Shown here in pieces: positions 44,031-56,057 of a stretch of DNA of 64,000 nucleotides. The notes under the pieces are model-generated. The model searched no databases and was not told the DNA's origin. It saw nothing but the letters and a program-made list of their open reading frames with translations. The translations under genes were made by a program, and so were the position numbers. The DNA is from Acidimicrobiia bacterium (GTDB taxonomy: Bacteria; Actinomycetota; Acidimicrobiia; IMCC26256; JAGNEX01), in assembly GCA_020637365.1 (NCBI GenBank), contig JACJWE010000002.1, positions 248,001 to 312,000 on the forward strand, in the 5' to 3' direction. Position 1 is the stretch's first letter, and each line of letters opens with the position of its first letter.

Positions 44031-44510
44031 CTAGGCCAGCGCCTCGTCGAGCTTGGCGGTGGCCGCGTCTTCGTCGCAATCGAGCGCGAATGTCAGCTCG
44101 GAAATCAGGATCTGACGAGCACGGGCGAGCATTCGTTTTTCACCAGCGGAGAGGCCCTTGTCGTTCTCGCGCAACGACAGGTTTCGCACCACTTCGGCAA
44201 CCTGGTAGATGTCCCCGCTTTTCAGTTTCTCAACGTGATTCTTGAAGCGGCGGGACCAGTTCGTCGGCATACGCGCTTCCTTCTTGCGAAGCACCGCAAA
44301 AACTTCTTCGACCTCTTCGTCGTTGATGACCTCACGAAGACCGATCTCTTCGGTGTTGTCCGCTGGGACCTTGAGCGTCAAATCACCGTATGCGAGGCGA
44401 AGCACCAGATAGTCACGGGTTTCCCCGAACGCTTCAAGCTCGATCCGGTCTTCGACGGTGGCCGCGCCGTGGTGCGGATAAACAACTTTGTCACCGACAT
44501 CAAAGGACAT
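44031..44510 (-). CDS. carD: CarD family transcriptional regulator
   Basis: CarD binds RNA polymerase beta and stabilises open promoter complexes, chiefly at rRNA promoters. The 159-residue protein has an N-terminal RNAP-interaction Tudor-like domain (VGDKVVYPHHGAATVEDR, LTLKVPADNTEEIGLR) and a C-terminal helical DNA-binding domain with the conserved NWSRRFKNHVEKLKSGD. The ATG is preceded by GGAG. It begins a probable carD-ispDF(-cysS-rlmB) operon. Loss of CarD is lethal in mycobacteria. Confidence 0.95.
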   Translation of the reverse strand: MSFDVGDKVVYPHHGAATVEDRIELEAFGETRDYLVLRLAYGDLTLKVPADNTEEIGLREVINDEEVEEVFAVLRKKEARMPTNWSRRFKNHVEKLKSGDIYQVAEVVRNLSLRENDKGLSAGEKRMLARARQILISELTFALDCDEDAATAKLDEALA

Positions 44511-44595
44511 ACACGCTCCAGAAAAACTAAGTCAGAAGCTCTCGGGCCAGACGAACTGCGCAGAGGCTGCGGATGCAACCCTGTCTTTTAGACGG

Positions 44596-45354
44596 TTATT
44601 CCGCCGGATCTCTAAGCCAGCGGAGACTTTCTTCCCAACAGTACGCCGCGTCTTGGGCTCGATGGGCAGGACGGTCGGGGTCGTGGACGAACCCGTGATC
44701 CGCGCCCTCGATCGTTACCGAACGGTGTGGCCTGCGCCACGTGGCAGCGAATCTGCGGACATCTTCGGCGGGAACCCAGGGATCGAGGGACCCGAACCAC
44801 GCCAGGGTCGGGGTCTGTGCTGGCTCGCTGTCAAGCGGGCCATAGTGCCCCGGACCATCCCACGCGGGTGGCGTCCGCAACATGCCGTAAAAGGAGACCA
44901 CCGCACTAGCGACACCGGCTTGGGCCGCCTTGAACGCGTAATAGCCGCCCGCACAAAACCCGATGAGGCCCGGCGTGTGGCCGTCACACTCCGGCATCGC
45001 TTCCAGGTAGGCGGCACAGGCCTTGATGTCGGACAGCTGTTGAGAGTCGACCAGATCGGGCATCGCTGCGAATCGAGCGTCGATGTCCATGTGTTCTCGC
45101 TTTTTGCGGGGAATGCGCGAAAACGGCTCGGGAGCAATGACGCACCAACCGTTTGTCGCGATGCGGTGAGCGATGTCATCGAACAACGGCCGCACGCCAA
45201 AAATGTCGGGAAGGAGAATGATCGCTGGAAACCGTTCGTCGTCATGGGTCGGTTCGGGCCAGGCCAGGATTGCGTCCAGGGGATGTTCGCCTTCGCGTTC
45301 GACCCCGATACGAGCGACGGTGGCTTCCCAACGTCCCGCTTCAAGTAGTGCCAT
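44596..45354 (-). CDS. Dienelactone hydrolase family protein
   Basis: A 252-residue alpha/beta hydrolase. The nucleophile is Cys in GFCAGGYYAF, as in dienelactone hydrolase, with Asp in FGSLDPWVP and His in GADHGFVHD. ATG 45354 is preceded by AGGA; the upstream in-frame part to 45414 is less likely. Substrates range from dienelactones to other small esters. It stands between disA and carD, separately spaced from both, and no aromatic degradation cluster is present, so a general role is possible. Confidence 0.87.
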   Translation of the reverse strand: MALLEAGRWEATVARIGVEREGEHPLDAILAWPEPTHDDERFPAIILLPDIFGVRPLFDDIAHRIATNGWCVIAPEPFSRIPRKKREHMDIDARFAAMPDLVDSQQLSDIKACAAYLEAMPECDGHTPGLIGFCAGGYYAFKAAQAGVASAVVSFYGMLRTPPAWDGPGHYGPLDSEPAQTPTLAWFGSLDPWVPAEDVRRFAATWRRPHRSVTIEGADHGFVHDPDRPAHRAQDAAYCWEESLRWLRDPAE

Positions 45355-45504
45355 GTGGTGTCCTGTCAAGCGTTCGACTGCGAAATGGGCGGTATCCGCC
45401 GCCACGTTGTACATCCTCGCCGCCGCACGCGGGCTGACGCCTCTGCACTCCTGGTTCGTTTCATCTGGGCCGCTGGAGCCACAGCCCAGATCCCCGCGTG
45501 CCGC

Positions 45505-46560
45505 TTACGCGAACCGGTCCATCATCGATACTTCGGCCAGACGAGACAAACCGTCTTTGATGTTCTGCGCATCGACCTGGCTGACCGACGGAACCGCCAT
45601 GAGCTCTTCCATCGATGCTCTGATGATCTCGTGCAGAGTTCCAAAGTGTTCGACAACCTCGTTGATCAGATCGTCGGACAGGCGTGGAAGGCGACCCAAC
45701 ATTCGGTAGCCGCGGGCGGAGACGCCATCATCAAGGTCGACGCTATCGTCGAAAAAGAGCGTTTCCGCTACTGCCCTCACGTTGAGAACATCGTCGTTGC
45801 TGAGCTGCTCGATACCGGTGTTCGCTTCGGCCATCCGATCGAGTGGCACGTAGTCGCGGAGCACACCAAAACGATCGGCGACAACCCCTGCCATCATCTC
45901 TTCGAGCTGCAACAAAATCAGCCTGCCGTCGGCGCCGAGTTCGATGACATAGCCGTCGATCTCAACAGCGATCCGCCTCACCATTTCGGAGCGCATCACC
46001 GCGAGCGCGACGTCGCGAACCGACGTCAGATCCTCTATCTCGTGAGCGGAGAGCTGCGACATGACGGTATCGAAACGAGACTTATAACGCTGCAAGGTCT
46101 GCAGCGCCGGGTTCGCACGGTCGAGAATCCGCGAGATCGGCATCAACGTATGCCGAACTTCACCGCGATAGATGGTGACGACTGCCATGTCTTCAGAAAC
46201 CGAGATCACCGGCGCGTCGATCTGGCGCGCTACCCGTTCGGCCGTACGGTGCCGGGTACCGGTTTCGGTAGTGCGAATCGTCGGATCAGGCATGAGCTGT
46301 ACGTTCGCCCTCGCCACCCGCGTACAGTCGGAATTGAGGATGATCGCGCCGTCCATTTTGGCCAGCTCTGAGAGCCGCTGTGGGGTGAACTCTGCGTCGA
46401 GGAGAAACCCACCGGAGCAGATGGACAACACTCCGGGGTCGTCACCCACCACGATGAGCGCACCGCGTCGACCTTGAAGTATCCGGTCAATGCCGTCTCG
46501 GACCTCGGTGCCGGGAGCCAGCATTCTCAACGTTTCCAAGAGCGGTGCTGAGTGGACCAT
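45505..46560 (-). CDS. disA: DNA integrity scanning protein DisA (diadenylate cyclase)
   Basis: DisA makes c-di-AMP from two ATP and pauses at DNA branch points. The 351-residue protein has the DAC-domain motifs DGAIILN (70-76) and GTRHRTAERVA (RHRT at 103-106), a helical spine and a C-terminal helix-hairpin-helix DNA-binding domain (GRLPRLSDDLINEVVEHF, MAVPSVSQVDAQNIKDGL). All catalytic signatures are intact. It is just downstream of radA, as in many Gram-positive bacteria; RadA can inhibit DisA. Confidence 0.96.
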   Translation of the reverse strand: MVHSAPLLETLRMLAPGTEVRDGIDRILQGRRGALIVVGDDPGVLSICSGGFLLDAEFTPQRLSELAKMDGAIILNSDCTRVARANVQLMPDPTIRTTETGTRHRTAERVARQIDAPVISVSEDMAVVTIYRGEVRHTLMPISRILDRANPALQTLQRYKSRFDTVMSQLSAHEIEDLTSVRDVALAVMRSEMVRRIAVEIDGYVIELGADGRLILLQLEEMMAGVVADRFGVLRDYVPLDRMAEANTGIEQLSNDDVLNVRAVAETLFFDDSVDLDDGVSARGYRMLGRLPRLSDDLINEVVEHFGTLHEIIRASMEELMAVPSVSQVDAQNIKDGLSRLAEVSMMDRFA

Positions 46561-46584
46561 CAGATGCCTTCGCGTTTGCCTAAC

Positions 46585-46668
46585 AGGTCAGCGAATAGGA
46601 CCGACCTCATCGAATGCTTGGTTGCGTCATACCCGCTCATGCAGCTTGTGGTGCAGGCCGCTCGAGCT
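46585..46668 (-). repeat. Dispersed intergenic element, copy C (after radA)
   Basis: Contains CGCTCATGCAGCTTG and the GCTCG box 13 bases after CATGCAGCT (to 46664). Outer arms AGGTC (46585) and GACCT (46603-46607) pair. The core is 30 bases past the radA stop and precedes disA by about 25 bases. Confidence 0.65.
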
Positions 46669-46694
46669 ATGCCCCGGCCTATCCGCGGGGACAC

Positions 46695-48059
46695 TTAGCT
46701 GACCGAGGCCGCCAGCGGCCCGACAAGCCCCGCCGAACGCAGGGCATCCCTCAGTGTAGCGATTTGGATCACTGGTGAGTCCTCGACCCCAACACCCGAC
46801 TTTGACCCCAGCAGCTTGGTATAGCCGAGCCGTTGAGCTTCGGCGAGTGCCCGTTCGGATCCTGAGGTTGGGCGGACATCGCCGACGAGATCCAGTTCAC
46901 CGCAAGCCGCCAACCCTGCCCAAACGCTCCGGCCGCGACGCGCGCTGGCCAGGGCTAGGGCGAGAGCCAGGTCCGCGTCGGGCGCGCTGACCCGGATTCC
47001 GCCCACGACAGACGCGTACACGTCACAAGCAGCGAAATCGACTCCACCGTGTTGTTCGAGGATAGCGATGATCATGTTGAGTCGCCCGGCGTCGATCCCT
47101 TGACTCATGCGGCGCGCGGCGGGCGACGGAGTCACCAGCGCTTGCACTTCGATCAGAACCGGTCGCGCCCCCATGGTCACCGCCCCGATCACCGATCCGG
47201 GACGAGGCTGTTCTCCTCGTTCGGTCGATCCTGAGGGCTGACATAGCGGGAGCAGTCCGGCCGTACCCATCGAGAAGATCCCCACCTCGTGTGTAGAACC
47301 AAACCGATGTTTGTGTGCCCGAAGGAGTCGGACGCTTTGGGTGCGGTCACCTTCGAAGGCGAGCACGGTGTCGACGACGTGCTCGAGAACACGGGGGCCG
47401 GCGAGGCTCCCCTCTTTGGTGACGTGACCGACCATGACAACAGCGGGTCCAGAGTTCTTGGCGAGTGCTGTCAAGCGTTGGGCACACCCTGCGACCTGGG
47501 CAACCGAACCCGGAACACCCGCACAGTCTGGATGCGCCATCGTTTGAATGGAATCGACCACGACCACGTCTGGTGAAAACGCCGAGATCTGATCGAGTGC
47601 ATGTGCGAGTGATGTCGCTCCGAGCACAGAGATCCCCGCCGTGTTGACCCCTAAGCGATCGGCGCGCAGTTTGACCTGTTTGGGGGATTCTTCACCGCAG
47701 ACCAACAAGCAACGATGCCCCAGCGCTGCGAGCGAGCCGAGCATCTGCAACGTCATCGTGCTCTTGCCGATTCCAGGCTCACCGCCCAGCACCGTCACCG
47801 AACCGGGGACGAGGCCCCCGCTGAGCACCCGGTCTAACTCGCTCATGCCCGTCGGTGTCGGGACGGCGTCGAGCAGGGAAACCTCGGCGAGCGGCACGAC
47901 GCCTTCACCGGTGATGCCGACGTGCTGTTCAGACTCGACCGGACCCACTTGAGTCTGTTCCAGTGAGCCCCATGTACCACAGTCGCTGCAGCGCCCGTGC
48001 CACTGCGGTGTTTGCGCTCCGCAGTGGGTGCATTCGAAAACGATCGCTGTCTTGGCCAT
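46695..48059 (-). CDS. radA: DNA repair protein RadA
   Basis: RadA is a RecA-like branch-migration ATPase. The 454-residue protein has a zinc finger (Cys 10, 13, 24, 27), Walker A GEPGIGKST (near 95), a KHRFGSTHEVGIF form of the RadA KNRFG motif, and the C-terminal Lon-like domain (YASVVGGIRVSAPDADLALA). It lies upstream of disA with element copy C between them. Its ATG at 48059 matches family length. Confidence 0.95.
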   Translation of the reverse strand: MAKTAIVFECTHCGAQTPQWHGRCSDCGTWGSLEQTQVGPVESEQHVGITGEGVVPLAEVSLLDAVPTPTGMSELDRVLSGGLVPGSVTVLGGEPGIGKSTMTLQMLGSLAALGHRCLLVCGEESPKQVKLRADRLGVNTAGISVLGATSLAHALDQISAFSPDVVVVDSIQTMAHPDCAGVPGSVAQVAGCAQRLTALAKNSGPAVVMVGHVTKEGSLAGPRVLEHVVDTVLAFEGDRTQSVRLLRAHKHRFGSTHEVGIFSMGTAGLLPLCQPSGSTERGEQPRPGSVIGAVTMGARPVLIEVQALVTPSPAARRMSQGIDAGRLNMIIAILEQHGGVDFAACDVYASVVGGIRVSAPDADLALALALASARRGRSVWAGLAACGELDLVGDVRPTSGSERALAEAQRLGYTKLLGSKSGVGVEDSPVIQIATLRDALRSAGLVGPLAASVS

Positions 48060-48201
48060 GGGTCAAACCATACCGATCGCATGTGACAACGAAACCGATG
48101 TGAGCGCGATGGCTCCCCTCAGCCCGGCTCGAACACGGGACACAACCAGCCCGACCACAGTGCGTAGGCCTCGGGGTTGACGCCAGTCATGTCACCGCGC
48201 G

Positions 48202-49126
48202 CTATCGAAACAACCTGCGGCGACGACGACGGAAGTTTGGGGCACGACGGCCAGAGGAACGCGAACCTCGTCGTGAATACGTTGAGCTACCTGCGAACAT
48301 GGTCCGCCCCCGACGCTGCTGTCGAGAGATCGACCGTCCCCAGATCAGCGCGGCGATCAGCACCAGGAACGCACCGATCGCGACCCACAGCGCCGCCGCC
48401 CGATCCGGATCGGTCACCTCTGAAGTCGCCTTGAAATCGGCAGCCTCACCGGGCGAGATCACCACCCCCCGAAAGTTGTCAGGTTGAGGGGTTTGTACCG
48501 CTGACCTCGTCACATTCTCATTGCCGGGGAGCTCTGCGGAGATGCCCAGCAGAAACTCGTCGTCCAGGCTCGCCAAACCGGCAGCCAGCACATCTGCGTC
48601 GCCGGTGGCTGCGTCGATTCGGTTGCGCAACGGCGTATCCAGGGCGCTGGCGAAGCCATTGCTCAGATCGAGTTTCGCGTCTACTCGATATGTCGTCTTC
48701 AGGCTTCCCGGATCGACAGAAACGGTCAATCCTTGTAGGGGTCCGTCGGTCGCCACATACGGGGCGACAACTCGAGCGAAGTCCTCTGGAGAGTCAAAAT
48801 CATGGCTGCCGACGACATGAACGCCGTCGTCGCGTTCCTCGACCGTGATCTCCCAGCCATCTTGTTCGAGGTCGCTCAGTGCAAGATCGTCCGCCGTAAT
48901 GACCGATGTGTCCTCTTGGGATGCAGCGACATCTGCGGTGACGGTCACGACGCCCGCGCCATCCTCGAGCATATGCACATTGAGCAGCGTCGACGCGCGG
49001 CAGCCCGACAGCGCCGACACGGCGAGCACCATAAAGACCGCGGACACAGTCCGCGGCCAGCGCGTCGAGGGCAGCTTGATGGCTCCGACTCCTCTCTCAA
49101 CGAGCCGGAGCCATCCTGCTTGGGAC

Positions 49127-49152
<26 letters not shown>
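48202..49152 (-). CDS. LppM-like lipoprotein with C-terminal membrane anchor
   Basis: A lipobox (SALSGC) ends a hydrophobic signal segment, followed by a domain resembling mycobacterial LppM (STLLNVHMLEDGAGVVTVTA onward), a single membrane segment near the end (ALWVAIGAFLVLIAALIWG) and a strongly basic cytoplasmic tail. The frame is long enough to be real, but the start is uncertain: TTG 49152 overlaps clpC by 26 bases, GTG 49047 would drop the basic signal region, and a CTG at 49077 has GGAG just before it. It would be exported with the domain outside. Confidence 0.75.
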
Positions 49153-51610
<2,458 letters not shown>

Positions 51611-52135
51611 TTCTGTCCTCCGCTGCTTGTCGCCTGGTGACCGGAGGCCACGGGGCGATCATCGCTCGGCGTTGTTGTCTTTCCTCGTAGCCAACACCCA
51701 GACCGGTCTCGTACATTCCCGCGTGAATCGGTGGCGACCGCAAGTTGCCCAGAGAAGCCACGCATCGAAACCGAAAACCCATGCGCCAGAACCGCCGTAG
51801 TGCGACTTGCCCGCCCCGTGGATGGCAAGGTCACACCGCCACCCATCCGACCGGTCCGTCATCAGCTACTAGCAGTGTACCGGGTGCCTCTGACACACAC
51901 CTGCCGCGATTGTGCGTTGTTACGGAACTGCGGCATCGAGATGACGCTCGCGTGGCCGCTACGCCGTCACCCGGCTAACATGGTGGGCGAACAACGGACC
52001 TCGACTCGTCATGTGCGGGGATCCACGTTGCGCCTCTGATTCAGACCATCTTGTTTGCTGCTCTGGGTCCGCGCGCACTCAGCGTGTGATCGCTGCCCGT
52101 CTCGGCCGAGGCAATACCTCAAAAGGGGTTGAGCG
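51611..52135. other. Divergent intergenic region clpC / panD
   Basis: These 525 bases contain only weak, unconserved frames. A GGGAAT box (minus strand, 51720-51715) and GTT (51695-51693) are spaced 19 bases apart, about 80 bases before clpC, resembling a SigR/SigH-type stress promoter. No RNA gene was recognised. Confidence 0.4.
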
Positions 52136-52531
52136 ATGCAGCGAACGATGATGCGCTCCAAGATCCACCGGGCAACCGTCACGGGAGCGGACCTCAATTA
52201 TGTGGGTTCGATAACCCTGGACGAGGCCCTGTTGAGAGCTGCGGACATCCTCCCCCACGAACAGGTGCACGTCCTAAACATCACGACCGGTGCCCGCTTT
52301 GAGACCTATGCGATTCCCGGCGGACCGGGCGACGTGTGCCTCAATGGTGCCGCAGCACGTCTGGTCCAGCCCGGCGACATGGTGATCGTTATTACCTATG
52401 CGGCGATGGACGAGGCCGAACTCGAGGGTTTTGCTCCGATCGTCGTCCACGTCGACGACCACAATCAGATCGTCGAACTACCCGAAGGTGACGCATCCTT
52501 CGAAGACGCGGTAGCCCAGCTGATCGGGTAG
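52136..52531 (+). CDS. panD: Aspartate 1-decarboxylase (PanD)
   Basis: PanD makes beta-alanine for pantothenate synthesis. It is made as a proenzyme that cleaves itself between Gly24 and Ser25 (NYVGSITLDE) to form a pyruvoyl cofactor. The 131-residue product begins MQRTMMRSKIHRATV, matching the usual MLRTMLKSKIHRATV, and has GDVCLNGAAARLV and GDMVIVITYA in their usual places. AGGGG lies ten bases before the ATG. It is separated from panC by about 7 kb and divergent from clpC. Confidence 0.95.
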   Translation: MQRTMMRSKIHRATVTGADLNYVGSITLDEALLRAADILPHEQVHVLNITTGARFETYAIPGGPGDVCLNGAAARLVQPGDMVIVITYAAMDEAELEGFAPIVVHVDDHNQIVELPEGDASFEDAVAQLIG

Positions 52532-52710
52532 ACGACGTCGGCTCCTACCCAAGATCGAGACACGAGACCGAGACACGAGCAACGACCAGCGACTCAGGCT
52601 CATAGAGGCCCGTTCGAAGCCTCTCGCAGGGCCATCCTCGTCAACACGGTACCGTGTTGAGCCAGGCCAACTTCTCAGGGCCTGAGTCGGTCCGCTAGGT
52701 GGGTGAGGTC

Positions 52711-53385
52711 ATGAGTTGGGTTTGGGGAGTACCCGCATTTCTTTTGGGTGCGATGTGGTGGACCGTCTGGGAGTACGGCCTTCACCGCTTCATGTTTCAC
52801 GAACGGCGCGGACGCAACCTCGGATCGCGCCTGCACCTCGACCACCATGCCCGGGCCACCTGGATCTTTGATCCGCACATACTCCTGGCGTGGTTCGGAG
52901 TTTTGCTGACGGGCGTCGGCTGGGCGTGGGCCGCAACGCAGGTGTCGTCATTGCTGCTCGATGTCGTCGGCACAGATAAGCGGGACGGGTTAGCCAGTTC
53001 GATCGGCATTGGCTTTGGTGCCGGCTGGACGGTCCACTACTTCTTCTATGAGTGGCATCACCGAGCGGCGCATCTGCGCGCACCCAAGAATCGATGGGAG
53101 CGGTTCGTGCGCAAACACCACCTCCATCACCACTTTGGTCACCCGATGCGAAATCAGGGGGTGACGGTCAACTGGTGGGATCGCGTCGCTGGCACGCTGG
53201 ACCAGCCCGATGTCGTTCGGGTTCCCCGGCGGTTGGCACCACGCTGGATGCTCGACACAAACGGTGAGATCCTTGCAGCGTTCCGAGACGATTACATACT
53301 GATCGGACAGGCCGTCGTGACAGCTCCCGACAAAGCCGCCGAAGACCACGACCGCGCCTACGCGAATCTCGTCCCTCTCCCGTAA
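52711..53385 (+). CDS. Fatty acid hydroxylase/sterol desaturase superfamily protein
   Basis: A 224-residue membrane protein with the di-iron His clusters of the superfamily: HRFMFH, LHLDHHAR, EWHHRAAH and KHHLHHHFG. It has about four hydrophobic segments. The start is uncertain: ATG 52711 is used, while the in-frame GTG 52699 is possible. Such enzymes hydroxylate fatty acids, carotenoids or sterols using oxygen; the short length and His spacing resemble the beta-carotene hydroxylase-like or fatty acyl hydroxylase groups. No pigment genes are near. Confidence 0.85.
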   Translation: MSWVWGVPAFLLGAMWWTVWEYGLHRFMFHERRGRNLGSRLHLDHHARATWIFDPHILLAWFGVLLTGVGWAWAATQVSSLLLDVVGTDKRDGLASSIGIGFGAGWTVHYFFYEWHHRAAHLRAPKNRWERFVRKHHLHHHFGHPMRNQGVTVNWWDRVAGTLDQPDVVRVPRRLAPRWMLDTNGEILAAFRDDYILIGQAVVTAPDKAAEDHDRAYANLVPLP

Positions 53386-53412
53386 CCCTCTCCAACGCCA
53401 CCTGATCGCCCC

Positions 53413-53490
53413 AGTTGATTGGATGACGTCTCGGCGGCGTTGCCGCACAAATCGCGCTCATGCAGCTTGAGCGCCGCGCCGCTCGACACA
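53413..53490 (-). repeat. Dispersed intergenic element, copy D (after aspartyl-protease gene)
   Basis: Shares CGCTCATGCAGCTTG and GCTCG 13 bases after CATGCAGCT (to 53485) with copies B and C. The outer GGTCAG/CTGACC arms are not conserved here. The core lies 23 bases past the stop at 53509. Confidence 0.55.
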
Positions 53491-53508
53491 GCCCGCTTCG
53501 CTATGCAG

Positions 53509-53958
53509 CTAGAACTCGAGGGTGAAGCGTCGGTCTTCGCCTTCGAGACAGAGCCGAGCGCGACCCAAGACGTCCATACCGATCCGGGCACCGACGTCAT
53601 CGTCGCCGGCGAAGCCAGCCAAAACAGGAAGCTCAAAAAAGAACTCTTGTGCAGGGGCCCCGAGGCCGAGCTCGATCATGACCTGGGCAGCAAATCCCTG
53701 ACCTTGTGCGGTGTGTACCGCCACCAAACCATGGGGATGCAGGCCCAGCCTTTCGGCGTATTCGGGTCGGATCTGGGTGCGGGCCGATGCGGTATCGATC
53801 ACGGCGCGACAGTGGACAGGGCGACCGACCTCGTTACCGACCTCTTCGCACGCCCCCTGTTCGGATGCGCTCATGGCGATGCGCACGGTGAGCAGCGGCC
53901 CGCGCTCTGTTACCGGACCCACAAGCGTGATAAAGCCTGGTTCGAACTCGGGGGCCAT
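53509..53958 (-). CDS. Retropepsin-like aspartyl protease domain protein
   Basis: The 149-residue product has a pepsin/retropepsin-type half: AVIDTASARTQIRPEYAERLGL, where the catalytic triplet is DTA rather than DTG, and the conserved IGMDVLGRARLCLEG near the C-terminus. Such proteins dimerise to make an active site; the altered third residue is common in this bacterial clan and need not abolish activity. It is 13 bases after a small hypothetical gene and probably co-transcribed with it. The substrate is unknown. Confidence 0.78.
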   Translation of the reverse strand: MAPEFEPGFITLVGPVTERGPLLTVRIAMSASEQGACEEVGNEVGRPVHCRAVIDTASARTQIRPEYAERLGLHPHGLVAVHTAQGQGFAAQVMIELGLGAPAQEFFFELPVLAGFAGDDDVGARIGMDVLGRARLCLEGEDRRFTLEF

Positions 53959-53971
53959 GGACGCGAGCCCG

Positions 53972-54229
53972 CTATGCGCCGACGTTCATCGACGGCTGGA
54001 TGATGGGTTCGTGGTCAAGCACTTGCTGAACCAGGAACCCGCCCAGCTCACACGTGGCGTGGCCCGCATGTACCGCCTCGATTTCGGTCTCGAAGCAGCT
54101 CACGACTCGCCCATCGCTGATGAGGGCCCAGCGGCCGGTCTGACCCGACGCGACGAGCGTCGGACGAACCCGCAAGAACTTTTCGCGCAACTCTTGAAGT
54201 CGAGTGAGATCCACGCCAGATGCTGCCAC
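53972..54229 (-). CDS. Small hypothetical protein (possibly DUF5678-like)
   Basis: An 85-residue soluble protein (DLTRLQELREKFLRVRPTLV, GRWALISDGRVVSCFETEIE). The WALISDGRVV strand and following helix recall DUF5678, often found beside small aspartyl proteases, as here, but the match is by eye. It starts at GTG 54229 and precedes the protease gene by 13 bases, likely as one unit. Confidence 0.6.
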   Translation of the reverse strand: MAASGVDLTRLQELREKFLRVRPTLVASGQTGRWALISDGRVVSCFETEIEAVHAGHATCELGGFLVQQVLDHEPIIQPSMNVGA

Positions 54230-54324
54230 ATGGGCCCATCAAATCACAAGCGTGTACTTCCCCGCGATGAGTTCCAATCCCGGTACTCGTGCCGGGTGAT
54301 GCGCGGCGAGGACTGCACTGCCGG

Positions 54325-55875
54325 TCAGTCGCGCGGTCGCATCGTCGGGAACGGAAGCACCTCGCGAATCGAGGGCATACCGGTCAGCAACATGACCAGA
54401 CGGTCGACACCGACCCCCAGCCCACCGGTTGGAGGAAGGCCGTATTCGATGGCTCGTAGGTACTCCTCATCGACCGGGGCAGCCTCGGCATCGCCCAACG
54501 CCTTCAACGCCGCTTGCGCTTCGAAGCGTTCTCGTTGATCGATCGGGTCGTTGAGCTCGGTGAAAGCGTTCGCGATCTCGCGGCCCATCACGATGACTTC
54601 AAAACGCTCGGCTAAACGAGGGTCGTCGTGGCGTCGCCGCGCCAATGGCGACACCTCCACCGGAAAGTCGGTGACGATCGTCGGGTTCCACAACCGGTGT
54701 TCGACCGTGGCCTCGTAGAGCTCGGCGAACAGCCTGCCGGGACCCCAATAGGCCTCGACCTGCACACCGTTTTCCTCGCACATCCTGATGAGCTGGTCGC
54801 GTTCGGTGTTCAACGAGACGTCCGTTCCCGTGACTTCGCGAACGAGCTCGGTCATCGACGCGCGTCGCCACGGCGTCGACAGGTCGATCGGCGACTGACC
54901 CGGATCTGGCGCATCGACGAGGCCGTCGATGCCCAGAGCGGCGGCGGCCGCGGTCACCAGATGTTCGACCAGATCGACCATGCCCAGGTAATCCGCACCC
55001 GCTTGGTACACCTCGAGCATGGTGAACTCAGGGTTGTGTCGGACCGACAACCCTTCGTTGCGGAAGTTGCGGCCGATCTCAAAAACGCGGTCCAACCCAC
55101 CGACGATCAGTCGCTTCAGGTACAGCTCGGGGGCGATCCGCAAGTACAAGTCCATGTTGAGCGCGTTGTGATGCGTGATGAATGGTCGAGCGAAACCACC
55201 ACCGGGAATGACCTGCAAGATCGGTGTTTCGACCTCCAGAAAGCCATCGTGTTCAAGGGCGCGACGGAGAGCGCTCACGATGATCGACCGGGACCGCAGA
55301 ACCCTTCGGGCCTCCTCGTTTGCGATGAGGTCAACCTCGCGTTCACGGAACCGCCGGTCAACGTCAGCAAGTCCATGCCACTTGTCTGGAGGCGGTCGAA
55401 GCGATTTGGCGAGCAGCACGACGTCGTCGGCCTTAACGCTCAGTTCTCCTCGCCGCGTCGTCATGATGACTCCGCTCGCGCCGACCCAGTCACCGAGGTC
55501 GAGGTTGGCGATACGGTCGAACGCGGTGTCGCCGGTCACCTGCTTGGAGATGAACAGCTGTATGTTCGCCTCGCCATCGCGCATCGTGATGAAGATCAAC
55601 TTGCCTTGGCGTCGCATCAGCACGATGCGCCCCATGACCGAAACCTGATTCGCCGTCTCGGTTCCCGCTTCGAGGTCAGCGTACCGGGCGACCAAATCTG
55701 CGACCTGATGGCTCCGTTCGTAGCCGGACGGGTAAGGCTCGATCCCTTCGGACCGGAGCGCATTCACGGCGGCGAGGCGTCGCTCACGCTCGGATGCCAG
55801 CCCGTCGACAGATGCCTTTGGGTCGTCGTTGTCGCCCGAGGGTACGGCGTCTCCGGTTGCGGTATCGTCGATCAA
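54325..55875 (-). CDS. lysS: Lysine-tRNA ligase (class II)
   Basis: LysRS charges tRNA-Lys. The 516-residue protein has an N-terminal OB-fold anticodon domain (VSVMGRIVLMRRQGKLIFI) and class II motifs: motif 2 FEIGRNFRNEG...HNPEFTMLEVY and motif 3 GLGVGVDRLVMLLT. The start is TTG 55875 with AGGAG at good spacing. It is the last gene of the leftward cofactor cluster, 182 bases past coaX, as in other actinobacteria where lysS lies near panC, coaX and clpC. Confidence 0.95.
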   Translation of the reverse strand: MIDDTATGDAVPSGDNDDPKASVDGLASERERRLAAVNALRSEGIEPYPSGYERSHQVADLVARYADLEAGTETANQVSVMGRIVLMRRQGKLIFITMRDGEANIQLFISKQVTGDTAFDRIANLDLGDWVGASGVIMTTRRGELSVKADDVVLLAKSLRPPPDKWHGLADVDRRFREREVDLIANEEARRVLRSRSIIVSALRRALEHDGFLEVETPILQVIPGGGFARPFITHHNALNMDLYLRIAPELYLKRLIVGGLDRVFEIGRNFRNEGLSVRHNPEFTMLEVYQAGADYLGMVDLVEHLVTAAAAALGIDGLVDAPDPGQSPIDLSTPWRRASMTELVREVTGTDVSLNTERDQLIRMCEENGVQVEAYWGPGRLFAELYEATVEHRLWNPTIVTDFPVEVSPLARRRHDDPRLAERFEVIVMGREIANAFTELNDPIDQRERFEAQAALKALGDAEAAPVDEEYLRAIEYGLPPTGGLGVGVDRLVMLLTGMPSIREVLPFPTMRPRD

Positions 55876-56057
55876 CGGACTCTCCTAGCATCTCCCGATT
55901 GAACGGGTGGCGAGGCTATCAGGCACACCTTCGCGTCAATCAGTGGCATCCCTTCTGGCGTGATTGCGAGGTGCGTGAACCTCGGAGCCGTCCGCTACCC
56001 CGTGCATAGGCCCTGGCTGCACTCGCTCCGCTTGGTGTTGGGAGACGTCTGAACCCC

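Noticed and set aside
53711..54538. Plus-strand frame of 275 codons
   Set aside because: Antisense to the aspartyl-protease gene, the small hypothetical gene and lysS; no recognisable domain.
54628..55902. Plus-strand open frame of 424 codons
   Set aside because: Antisense to lysS with no recognisable domain.
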